Below, one piece after another: positions 10,641 through 19,901 of a stretch of DNA of 64,000 nt. Made by a program: the position numbers and the translations under genes. This DNA comes from Triticum aestivum (lineage: Eukaryota; Streptophyta; Magnoliopsida; Poales; Poaceae). The first letter of the stretch is position 1, and each line of letters opens with the position of its first letter. The stretch covers positions 174,606,396-174,670,395 of the forward strand of contig NC_057800.1 of the NCBI RefSeq assembly GCF_018294505.1, written 5' to 3'. The notes under the pieces were generated by a model that did no database searches, was not told where the DNA came from, and saw only the letters and a list, made by a program, of their open reading frames with translations.

Positions 10641-12158
10641 AGGCATGGGGTACTGCGCCCTTGCATCCCGCAACACCGTGCTGATGAAGTACACCGGGTG
10701 CTCAACGAGGTTGGGTGCGTCAGTGCTGGCGGCTCCCTTTGGAGACCGTGGCGCCTCTTGAGGCGATGAGGCCTCCTGAGGCTGGCCATCTGGGAGAGGG
10801 GCCTCTTCCGCCCCCGGCGCACTCCTCTGCTGCGGCTGATCCTCCTCAGCCGCGGTGGCGGTTCCTGTGGGCCTTCCTTGTTCCTGTTTTGCCTTGTCCC
10901 GGGCCGCTGCTGCGGTTCTGATTCGATGCTCCTCTCTAACCGCCACCAGGGCCGCGCTGGCGGAGTAGGCAGTGGCGGCGAGGTAAAGCACCAAGGGCTC
11001 TTGAGGGCGCAGAGCCACCATGACCGGAGGGCTGGTCAGGTATCTCTTGATATCTTGGAAAGCCTTGTCGGCCTCTTCAGTCCATTCAAAGGGCCCCTTT
11101 TTCTTCATTAGCTGGAACAAAGGCAGCGCTCGCTCCCCCAACTTGGAGATGAATCGCCCTAGCGCGGTCACGCACCCAGTGAGCTTCTGCATTTCTCTGA
11201 GGGTCTTTGGCGGGCTCACGTCCTCGACCGCCTTGACCTTTTCCGGGTTAGCCTCGATGCCTCGGTGGGACACGAGGAAACCCAAGAGCTTGCCTGAGGG
11301 GACTCCGAACACACACTTCTCTGGGTTGAGCCGCAGGTTCATTGCGTTGAGGCTTGTGAAGGTTTCCTCCAGGTCTTGTATCAGGGTCCTGGCCTCCCGA
11401 GACTTCACCACAATGTCATCGACGTAAGCCTCAACATTCTTCCCGAGCTGCGGGCCCAAGGTGATGTGCATCAGCCGCTGAAAGGTCGCCCCAGCATTGC
11501 GCAGCCCAAATGGCATGCATGTGTAGCAGTACACCCCACACAGGGTTAGGAAGGCTGTCTTTTCGACGTCTTCTATCGCCATCTTGATCTGGTGATACCC
11601 AGAGAAGGCATCCAGGAAGCATAGCAGGTCGCATTCTGCGGTGGAATCGACGATCTAGTCGATGAGGGGGAGCGGGAACTGATCTTGCGGGCATGCCTTG
11701 TTGAGGCTGGTGAAGTCGACACACATGCGCTCCTTCCCTCCCTTCTTTGGCACAACGACAGGGTTGGCCAACCAATCCGGGTATCGGACCTCGCGAATGA
11801 CCCCAGCGGCTTCTAGTTTGCGGGTCTCTCAGACGATGAAGGCCTGCTTTTCTGTGGACTGCCGCCTTGCCTTCTGCTTCACAGGGCGCATGTTGGGGCA
11901 CACATTGAGGTGATGCTCGATTACGCTCCTAGGAATCCCTGCCAACTGGTCAGGCTCCCAAGCTAATACCTTCTTGTTTGCGCGCAGGAACTTGACCAGG
12001 GTCTCCTCCTGCTCGGGCTCGAGGTTTGCGCCTATGGTGAAAGTGGCGTTGGTGGACCCGTCGTCATCGACGGGTATCTTCTTGGTTTCTGCCTTGTCTT
12101 GGGTGAACAATTGTTTCTTCTTGGAGGGTGCAGCCCCCTTGGGCTCGGGGGTCTCCAA
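10641..12158 (-). pseudogene. rt: A2 reverse transcriptase, broken
   Basis: This copies element RNA into DNA. The order is a linker (GANLEPEQEETLVKFLRAN), then RT with ANPVVVPKKGG, FPLPLID, FSGYHQIKM, MPFGLRNAGATFQRLM and the catalytic AYVDDIVVKS (YVDD codons 11415-11426), then thumb and connection. Two in-frame stops inside the fingers region break it: TGA at 11829-11831 and TAG at 11655-11657. The connection before RNase H carries a long low-complexity Gln/Glu/Ala insert near 10720-10900. Motif quality otherwise remains good, suggesting moderate age. Confidence 0.88.
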
Positions 12159-13086
12159 GCCAGCAGCGCGTCTCCGGTGTCCCCGTGCACGGTGTGGACA
12201 CCGCTACTCCCGGGCATCTTCATGAGGTTGTACGCCGGGTGCGTCGCGGCCATGAACCGGGCCAGCGTTGGGTAGCCGAGGATGGCGTTGTAGGGGAGGC
12301 TGATGGGGGCGATGTCGAAGTCGACCTGCTCCGTGCAGAAGTTGTTGTAGGTGCCGAAGGTTACTGCAAGCCGGATCTGTCCCAAGGAGCTGGATGATCC
12401 GCCCCCAACGGCTGAGAAGGGCTGCTGGGTTGCAGCCGTTCTAGGGGTATGCAGAGGAGGTTGAAGGCCTCGACCGAGAGCACGCTGAGGCCCGCACCAC
12501 CATCGATGAGAGTTCTAGTGACGGCCACCTGGCAGATGGTGGGGGTGCACAGCATGGGGAGCGCACCCGAGCAGGCCGAGTTGGAGGGGTGGTCCGCCGA
12601 GCTGAAGGTCAGGCCGGCCTTGGACGCCGCCCGGTCCGGGGGAGCCCCCGGACGCGTGGAAGCGGTGCTGACCCGGCGAATGAATGGCTTGACGTGGTTA
12701 CTTGTAGGCGGCACCTGCGAGCCGCCCAGTAGGGCCGCGACGACCGGGGGTGTTGGTGTAGCGTGACGGGCGGGGAAGAGGCTGCGGGGCTCTTCCCAAG
12801 AGGCCACGGAGGTTGCCGGCAGGTGAAGCAGCCATGGGCACGGAGCGCCGGTGAGGGCCATGGGGAGCCAGTTGGCCATGACCCTATCGTCACCTCCAGC
12901 TTCGAGGGGGGCCTCCTAGCTCGCCGGCAAGAAGGCCAGCGGAACTGTCGCGCCGCCGTAGTGCGGCGGCGGCGTCGGCCTGAACTTGTCCGGCCACCGT
13001 ACCCGTCGCAGGACTGGGGCCAGGGCTCGGAGCCCCCTGGCCCAGGTGTTGGCACCGGCGGCTGGAGCGGGCGACGCGCTACTCAT
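12032..13086 (-). pseudogene. gag-pr: A2 gag-protease, shortened and frameshifted
   Basis: The ATG at 13086 (MSSASPAPAAGANT) starts 46 bases inside the primer site. The gag part is short: RWPDKFRPTPP then MANWLPMALTGAPC, matching the A3 gag segment (PGKFKPDLPP, MANWFPMAL) but lacking most of its N-terminal region and the zinc knuckle. An in-frame TAG lies near 12917. Protease follows directly, with TLIDGGAGLSVLS (Asp-Gly-Gly in place of Asp-Ser/Thr-Gly, usual in this lineage) and NAILGYPTLARF. A frameshift near 12370 separates its two halves. The deletion joining gag to protease makes particle formation doubtful without help. Confidence 0.8.
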
Positions 13087-13131
13087 CGCGAGGTAGGTCG
13101 TGGTGGTGGCGGAAGGGGAAACTCCGGTGCA

Positions 13132-13149
13132 CCCCTACCTGGCGCGCCA
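13132..13149 (-). promoter_or_regulatory. Primer-binding site of A2
   Basis: The minus strand reads TGGCGCGCCAGGTAGGGG two bases after the 5' LTR. The A3 site differs from it by one base. Confidence 0.85.
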
Positions 13150-13151
13150 AA

Positions 13152-14066
13152 TGTCGGATTTCGGGTTCCGACAAACCCTTGAGGTTCGAACACTGGGGTG
13201 CGCGCGGAGATTTCGCCTCCTACCTACCTACTCCCCTCCGCCTCGCTAAGATCTAAGCAATGGAAAGAGCAACACGAATGACACAGGGTTTATACTGGTT
13301 CGGGCCACCGTTGTGGTGTAATACCCTACTCCAGTGTGTGGTGTGGTGGATTGCCTCTTGGGCTGATGGTGATGAACAATACAAGGAAGAACAGCCTCGC
13401 GAGGGTCTGCTCTTGGCTGGGGCGATGAACTGCTGGGAGGAGTTCAGTCACCCCTTTCTCTCTCTCCCCTTTCTCCGTCCCCCCTGTTCTATGGGTGGCT
13501 GGTCCTATTTATAGAGGCCCTAGTCCTCCTCCCAAATATCGAGCGGGAAGGGAGCCTACAATGGCGGGCTAATTTGAAGGGGGACAGCTAGTACCAGCTA
13601 TCCTGATAAAAGTAGTCTTCACCCGCACAAAGCTCTGGTGGTGACACCGTCTTGGGATCCACAATGACCTCCGTCTTGCAGTCCTCCTGGTCTTGGTCTT
13701 GTTGCACCGAAATGGCAACCTTTGCCTGATGCCTCGGTACTCCGCGGCTGCGCTTTCTCCCTTTGCACCAAAGAGGAAAGGGGGACGCTGCGCGGGCTGG
13801 CACCCGCCTGGCGCCCTTGGGTCGTCATGGCTTGCGTCATGGGCACCTCGTGAGGTACCCCGCCTTGATCTCTCCGCCTCCTCGCGAGCCTGCCTGATGA
13901 GGTCGTGCCTGAGGAAGCTCCGCGTCATCCGCCCCGCGAGGTTTGGCCCCTCACGAGGGTCTTAGGCCTGTGTTGGTGAAGATGGGCCGTGCTGGGCCCC
14001 CCTTTGGGCCACGCCGCAGGCCGCAGGCAGGCAAGTCTGGGGACCCCCGTTCCCAGCACGCCGACA
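13152..14066 (-). repeat. 5' LTR of A2
   Basis: It is the same length (915 bp) as the 3' LTR and has the same ends. It carries a 3-bp insertion and a 2-bp deletion relative to the 3' copy. Confidence 0.93.
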
Positions 14067-14922
14067 ACTCCGAACAACCTTCTGTAACCACGTACTATTT
14101 CCCATAACAACTCTAGCATCACTGAACCTTAAATGTGTAGACCCTACGGGTTCGGGAACCATGCAGACATGACCGAGACATCTCTCCGGCCAATACCCAA
14201 CAGCGGGATCTGGATATCCATGTTGGCTCCCACATGTTCCATGATGATGTCATCAGATGAACCACGATGTCGGGGATTTAATCAATCCTGTATACAACTC
14301 CCTTTGTGCATCAGTATGTTACTTGCCTGAGATTCGATCATCGGTATCTCTATACCTCGTTCAATCTCGTTACCGGGAAGTCTCTTTACTCGTTCTGTAA
14401 CGCATGATCCCATGGCTAACTCCTTACTCACATTGAGCTCGTTATGATGATGCATTATCGAGTGGGCCCAGAGATACCTCCCCGTCATACGGAGTGACAA
14501 ATCCCAGTCTCGATTCGTGCCAACCCAACAGATACTGTCGGAGATACCTGTAGTGCACCTTTATAGCCACCCAATAATGTTGTGACGTTTGGTACACCTA
14601 AAGCATTCCTACGGTATCCGGGAGTTGCACAATCTCATGGTCTAAGGAAATGATACTTGACATTAGAAAAGCTTTAGCAAACGAACTACACGATCTTTTG
14701 CTATGCTAAGGATTGGGTCTTGTCCATCCCATCATTCTCCTAATGATGTGATCCCGTTATCAATGACATCCAATGTCCATGGTGAGGAAACCATGACCAT
14801 CTATTGATCAACGAGCTAGTCAACTAGAGGATTACTAGGGACATATTACGATCTATGTATTCACACACGTACTATGATTTCCGGTTAATACAATTATAGA
14901 ATGAACAATAGACAATTATCAT
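14067..14922 (-). repeat. C2 5' LTR, piece 3
   Basis: This 856-bp continuation of the Copia LTR starts with the duplicated ACTCC and ends at the ATCAT target of W. It aligns in order with about 54180-54990 of the C3 LTR (for example the GAGATACCTCC and GTTACTTGCC stretches). No genes. Confidence 0.87.
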
Positions 14923-15403
14923 TAAGGGAGTCCTGGATTAGGGGGTGTTCGGATAGCCGAACTATACCTTTAGCCGGACTCATGGACTATGAAGATACAA
15001 GATTGAAGACTCCGTCCCGTGTCCGGAAGGGACTTTCCTTGGCGTGGAAGGCAAGCTTGGCGATACAGATGTTCAGATCTCCTACCATTGTAACCGACTT
15101 TATGTAACCCTAACCCTCTCCGGTGTCTATATAAACCGGAGGGTTTTAGTCCGTAGAACAACATACACCTCAACAATCATACCATAAGCTAGCTTCTAGG
15201 GTTTAGCCTCTCTGATCTCGTGGTAGATCTACTCTTGTACTACCCATATCATCAATATTAATCAAGTAGGACATAGGGTTTTACCTCCATCGAGAGGGCC
15301 CGAACCTGGGTAAAACTTCGTGTCCCTTGCCTCCTGTTACCATCCAGCCTAGACGCATAGTTCGGGACCCCCTACCCGAGATCCGCCGGTTTTGACACCG
15401 ACA
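14923..15403 (+). repeat. 5' LTR of W
   Basis: It starts TAAGGGAGTCCTGG (TG mutated to TA) and ends TTTTGACACCGACA. A TATATAAA box lies at 15128-15135. The probable primer site TTGGTGCTTTCATTGAGAG begins at once, at 15404. Confidence 0.93.
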
Positions 15404-15450
15404 TTGGTGCTTTCATTGAGAGTTCCTCTGTGTCGTTGCCGTCAGGCTCG

Positions 15451-16681
15451 ATGGCTCCTACGATCATCAATAGCGATGCAGTCCAGGGTGAGACCTTCCT
15501 CCCCGGACAGATCTTCATCTTCGGCGGCTTCGCACTGCGGGCCAATTCACTTGGCCATTTGGAGTAGATCGAAAGCTACACCCCTGGCCGTTAGGTCAGA
15601 TTTGGAAGTTTAAACTACACGGCTGACATCCGTGGGGACTTGATCTTCGACGGATTCGAGCCACTGCCGAGCGCGCCGCACTGTCCCGACGAGCATGATC
15701 TAGCTCTGCCACCGGACAGTGCCCTGTAGGCCGCACTCGCATCGGCTTCGACCCTTGAGTCGGAGCCAACTGCGCCGATCGAGGATGGACGGTTGGATGC
15801 CACCTAGGGTGCTGCGATCTCAACAGTGATTGAGCCGAACACCATCCCCATGCTCTGCGAGATTCGTGACTCCAAGGAGTCGGACTCCTCTCCGGACTCC
15901 GAACCTTCTGCATCCGATTGGGCGCCGATCATGGAGTTCACGGCCGCGGACGTCTTTTAGCACTCGCCTTTCGGCGATATCCTAAAGTCACTGAAGTCTC
16001 TCTCTTTATCAGGAGAGCCCTGGCCGGACTATGGCCAGCAAGGTTGTGGTACGGACGATGGAGAAATTCAAAACCAACCCACCACCCACTTTGTAGCCAC
16101 CGTCGACGACTTAACCGACATGCTCGATTTCGACTCCGAAGACATCGACGGTATGGACGCCGATGAAGGAGACGATGAAGAACCAGCGCCTACTAGGCCC
16201 TGGAAAGCCACCTCGTCATATGACATATACATGGTGGACACCCCAAAAGAAGGAGATGGCGATGGAACAGCGGAGGATGACCCCTCCAAGAAACAGCCCA
16301 AGCGCCAGCGTCAGCGGCGCCGCTCAAAATCCTGCCAACACAAAAATGACGATTCCAGCACATGAGATAATAATACTCCGGAAAGTGCTGAAGAAAATCC
16401 CCTCCAGCAAGATTCAGCACAGGAGGATGGAGAAACCAGCCCCCATGAGAGAGAGGCTGACAGAGAGGTCGAGGACGATAATTATATGCTTCCCTCCGAA
16501 GACGAGGCAAGCCTCGACGACGACGAATTCATCGTGCCAGAGGATCCCGTCGAACAAAAGCGTTTTCAACACAGGCTTATGGCCACGGCAAGAAGCCTCA
16601 AGAAAAAACAACAACAGCTTAAAGCTTATCAAGATTCGCTAGTCGACAGATGGACTGAAGTCCTTGCGGCCAAAGAGCATA
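15451..16681 (+). pseudogene. gag: W gag, N-terminal part, with several stops and cut by A3
   Basis: The frame starts at the ATG 15451 (MAPTIINSDAV) and stays in one register to the A3 insertion, reading through an acidic, low-complexity gag N-terminus (SEDIDGMDADEGDDEEP, then SLKKKQQQLKAYQDSL, a likely coiled coil). At least seven in-frame stops interrupt it (for example near 15568, 15595, 15727, 15807, 15958 and 16363). The last residues before A3 are LAAKEH. After removing A3 and one target copy, the register continues into 23650-25622, so this was one gene. Confidence 0.8.
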
Positions 16682-17637
16682 TGTCGGTGTTCTGGGAACG
16701 GGGGTCCCCAGACTTGCCTGCCTGCGGCCTGCGGCGTGGCTCAAAGGAGGGCCCAGCATGGCCCATCTTCACCAACACAGACCCAAGACCCTCGCGAGGG
16801 GCCAAGCCTCGCGGGGCGGACGACGCAGAGCTTCCTCAGGCACGGCCTCATCAGGCTGGCTCGCGAGGAGGCAGAGAGATCAAGGCAGGGTACCTCACGA
16901 GGTGCCCGTGATGCAAGCCATGACGACCAAAGGCGCCAGGCGGGTGCTAGCCCGCGTAGTGTCCTCCTTTCCTCTTTGGTGCAAAGGGAGTGAGCGCAGC
17001 CGCGGAGTACCGAGGCATCAGGCAAAGGTTGCCATTTCGGTGCAACAAGAGCAAGACCAGGAGGACTACAAGACGGAGGTCATTGTGGAGCCCAAGACGG
17101 CGTCACCACCAGAGCTTTGTGCAGGCGAAGACTACTTTTGTCAGGATAGCTAGTACTAGCTGTCCCCCTTCAAATTAGCCCGCCATTGTTGGCTCCCTTC
17201 CCGCTCAATATTTGGGAAGAGGACCAGGGCCTCTATAAATAGGACCAGCCACCCACAGAGTAGGGGGGACGACAAGAAGAGATCTGGTAGTACCCAAGCA
17301 ACAGAAAGCAAGCAAGCAGGGAGAGAGAGAGTGAAGGGCGACTGAGCTCCTCCCAGCAGTTCATCGCCCCAGCCAAGAGCAGACCCTCGCGAGGCTGTTC
17401 TTCTTTGTATTGTTCATCATCATCAGCCCAAGAGGCAATCCACCACACCACACACTGGAGTAGGGTATTACACCACAACGGTGGCCCGAACCAGTATAAA
17501 CCCTGTGTCATTTGTGTTGTTCTTTCCATCGCTTAGATCTTAGTGAGGCGGAGGTGTGCAGGTAGGTAGGAAGCGAAATCTCCATGCACACCCCAGTGTT
17601 CGAACCTCAAGGGTCTGCCGGAACCCGAAATCCGACA
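16682..17637 (+). repeat. 5' LTR of A3
   Basis: The 956-bp LTR runs TGTCGGTGTTCTGG to ATCCGACA, with a TATAAATA box at 17234-17241 and a GA run near 17320. Confidence 0.93.
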
Positions 17638-17639
17638 TT

Positions 17640-17657
17640 TGGCGTGCCAGGTAGGGG
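17640..17657 (+). promoter_or_regulatory. Primer-binding site of A3
   Basis: TGGCGTGCCAGGTAGGGG lies two bases after the LTR. It differs from the A2 site by one base. Confidence 0.83.
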
Positions 17658-17708
17658 TGCGCCGGAATTCGTCTTCCACCGCCCCGTTCTCCTCCAACCA
17701 TCGCGCCC

Positions 17709-18761
17709 ATGTCTGACGCTCGTCGGGCCCGCGCCGAGAGTCGGGCCGCTCTCGCTTCTCGCGTCGCCCAGACGGCTCCTGTCGGTGGGCGTCCTCGCCG
17801 TTCCCTGTCACCTGCCGTCAACGCCGCCACCGGCCCGGCGGGGGACGAGCAGCAAGCATCGTCTCAGCATCCGCCCGTGCGGCAAGACGGCCGCACCGCT
17901 ACTCCCTCGCTCACCCCAGCTAGTTCTTCGTCCCGCGCGCTCTGCGCACCCATGGAGGCTCGAGCTGCGCTCATCGCGGCAAACGAGCTCCTGCGCTACC
18001 GTCCCGTCGACGACGTCTATGAAGAATGGCTCGACCGCGTCGCTGAGCTCGTCTGCGCCATGGGGGGCTCTCCTGCGCTGTCTGCTCCGCTGCACCGCAC
18101 CCCGCCCCGCGCGGGCGACGAAGCTCCGGCGGCGCCCCGGCCACCTCCTCCACAAGAAGGCGCCATGGCTCCAAGGCACGTGGCCCCTGGGCGGAACCCT
18201 CTCCGTCAGGTGCCAGCGCGGCAAGAGCAGAGCTGCCAAGAAGTCCCTCGCCCGCAAGAAGCTGCCCGGGCGCTCCCTGCCCCAGCACGTCGCGACCATG
18301 CTCCTGCTCCCGCACGACAAGACCCAGCTGCAGCGCGTGGGGACATGCAAGGCCAAGCTCTCCGTCACCCGAGGCCTCCCGTGGCCACAGTAGGCTGCCG
18401 TGCCTTCACCACCGAGCTACGCAGCGTCGCGTGGCCCGGCAAGTTCAAGCCGGATCTCCCTCCTCGTTACGACGGCACGGCTGACCCTGCGGAGTTCCTC
18501 CAGCTCTACAAGCTGGGCATCGAAGCTGCCAACGGAGATGAGAAGGTCATGGCGAACTGGTTTCCCATGGCGCTCCAGGATGGGGCCTGCACCTGGCTCC
18601 TGAACCTGGCTCCAGGCACGATCTCCTCCTGGGACGAGATGCGCACCCGCTTCATTGCCAATTTCCAAGGTACTCACGACCGGCCACCCGTCGTGAGTGA
18701 CATGCGCCGCATCAAGCAACAACCCGGGCATCGCGACTCAGGGCTCTTACCGGCTCTCTAG
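17709..18761 (+). CDS. gag: A3 gag, C-terminally truncated (350 aa)
   Basis: This structural protein fragment starts at the ATG 17709 (MSDARRARAESRAAL), 51 bases past the primer site. Residues 1-235 are Arg/Ala/Pro-rich and probably disordered. Residues about 240-340 are a retrotransposon gag (capsid) domain: PGKFKPDLPPRYDGTADP, MANWFPMALQDGACTWL, ISSWDEMRTRFIANFQGT. The reading runs out at IKQQPG into unrelated repeat-type sequence and stops at 18761, so the end of capsid, the zinc knuckle and protease are missing. No stop interrupts what remains. Whether it can still join particles made by a partner is unknown. Confidence 0.82.
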   Translation: MSDARRARAESRAALASRVAQTAPVGGRPRRSLSPAVNAATGPAGDEQQASSQHPPVRQDGRTATPSLTPASSSSRALCAPMEARAALIAANELLRYRPVDDVYEEWLDRVAELVCAMGGSPALSAPLHRTPPRAGDEAPAAPRPPPPQEGAMAPRHVAPGRNPLRQVPARQEQSCQEVPRPQEAARALPAPARRDHAPAPARQDPAAARGDMQGQALRHPRPPVATVGCRAFTTELRSVAWPGKFKPDLPPRYDGTADPAEFLQLYKLGIEAANGDEKVMANWFPMALQDGACTWLLNLAPGTISSWDEMRTRFIANFQGTHDRPPVVSDMRRIKQQPGHRDSGLLPAL

Positions 18762-19384
18762 CCCTCACCCTCTAGCCTTGTCCACGGCATCGCGACCTGG
18801 CATACCAGCGACGGCTGAGACCAGCTCGAGGGCCGGGACCCGAGGACGTAGAGTGCCGGCATCTAACCAAATTTGCAGGGACGCATCACAAGATAAGGCC
18901 CAGTGCCAGGAGCAACCCGCCTAGAGGTAGGGCCCCGTGAGTCCCGCGCTGGCCCACGGGTGCCTAGATACACCTCGCCAGGCCCTACCGTGCCAGCCAC
19001 GTGTCAGGGCAGGGCTGTACATGCCCCGGGGGCTCGTCCCGGAGGGTAGCCCCCTCCCACGTACCAGTGGAAGCACCATGCTCCGCGCTGGCTGATGACA
19101 CTGCCGAGGAGCGGCTATGCCCGTACACCTACGGAAGCGCTATGCTCCGCGCTGGTGATAAACAACTGAGGGTGGCCCCAGGGCCGCATCAACCTCAGGG
19201 AGCCCAGAGCTCAGTGTCTAGCCTCATAGCAACGCCTCCCCTCGGGAGTGCCGCGCGAGGAGGCTGGGCACGAGGGCTGCGCCTGGGTCACGCCCAAACG
19301 CACGCCACCCGGCCAGCCCCCCGGGCCTGGTTCGACGCGCGTCTCTCCCCGAATGGAGCCAAGGTACGAAGGCCGTTTGAGCGT
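18762..19384. other. A3 GC-rich spacer
   Basis: No gene is visible. It contains a short direct repeat around ATGCTCCGCGCTGG (about 19077 and 19141). It also has copies of the word GCATCGCGAC (18728 and 18787) that recur in the direct repeats to the right. Confidence 0.6.
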
Positions 19385-19708
19385 CAAGGGGGACTCCTGA
19401 GCATCGCGACTCAGGAGCCTAACTGGTCACGTAGCCCCTCACTCCTTTGGTCCCGTCCTGGTTTCCGGTCGGGGCTAATGCTGGGTGAGGTATGCGCGGG
19501 GCCGGGCTCTGAAGACGTAGAACGGTAGATCCACCTACATCACGCCTCCCTACTTGCTGTTCGTGCGCCAAGGGGGACTCCTGAGCATCGCGACTCAGGA
19601 GCCTAACTTGTCACGTAGCCCCTCACTCCTTTGGTCCCGTCCTGGTTTCCGGTCGGGGCTAATGCTGGGTGAGGTATGCGCGGGGCCGGGCTCTGCCGGC
19701 GTAGAACA
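19385..19708. repeat. Two 139-bp direct repeats, 184 bp apart, each with a hairpin
   Basis: Copy 1 starts at 19385 and copy 2 at 19569; they differ at only a few bases. Each holds the inverted repeat CTCCTGAG-CATCGCGA-CTCAGGAG. The spacer between copies (about 45 bp) is unrelated. Confidence 0.85.
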
Positions 19709-19901
19709 TAAGCAAGTAGGAAGGAAAATCGTAAATTCAAGGAATTCAAAAGCAAATATTACAGTCCACACTGTTATCTCGATACCAAACGCAAGTTTAA
19801 ACGCCTCCTTGAGGCACGATACATGGGCAGGAATTAAAAGCAGGACATGAGCCACAGCGGAGCCACTTGTCGGTGCTGGAGCGGCGCGGAGTGGCTTCGC
19901 C

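Larger units (their letters stand above)
5571..14066 (-). mobile_element. Complete Gypsy element A2 (family A, Tat-like), reverse
   Basis: It has 915-bp LTRs at 5571-6485 (3') and 13152-14066 (5'), bounded by an exact duplication ACTCC (5566-5570 and 14067-14071). On the minus strand the order is primer site, gag-protease, RT, RNase H, integrase, a 55-bp minisatellite, an ORF on the opposite strand, polypurine tract and 3' LTR. By eye the LTRs differ at about 31 sites (about 3.4 percent). The pol order (RT-RNaseH-INT) makes it Gypsy. The extra antisense ORF between integrase and 3' LTR is typical of the Tat lineage. Coding frames are broken in several places, so it is now defective. Confidence 0.93.

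Noticed and set aside
14923..15403. Frames in the W LTRs with paired near-identical peptides (also at 30427-30907)
   Set aside because: The peptides match only because the two LTRs match; the TATA box and terminal signals mark non-coding LTR.
17584..18393. 269-codon frame overlapping A3 gag in another register
   Set aside because: It starts inside the LTR, lacks gag motifs, and the true gag frame (17709-18761) explains the region.
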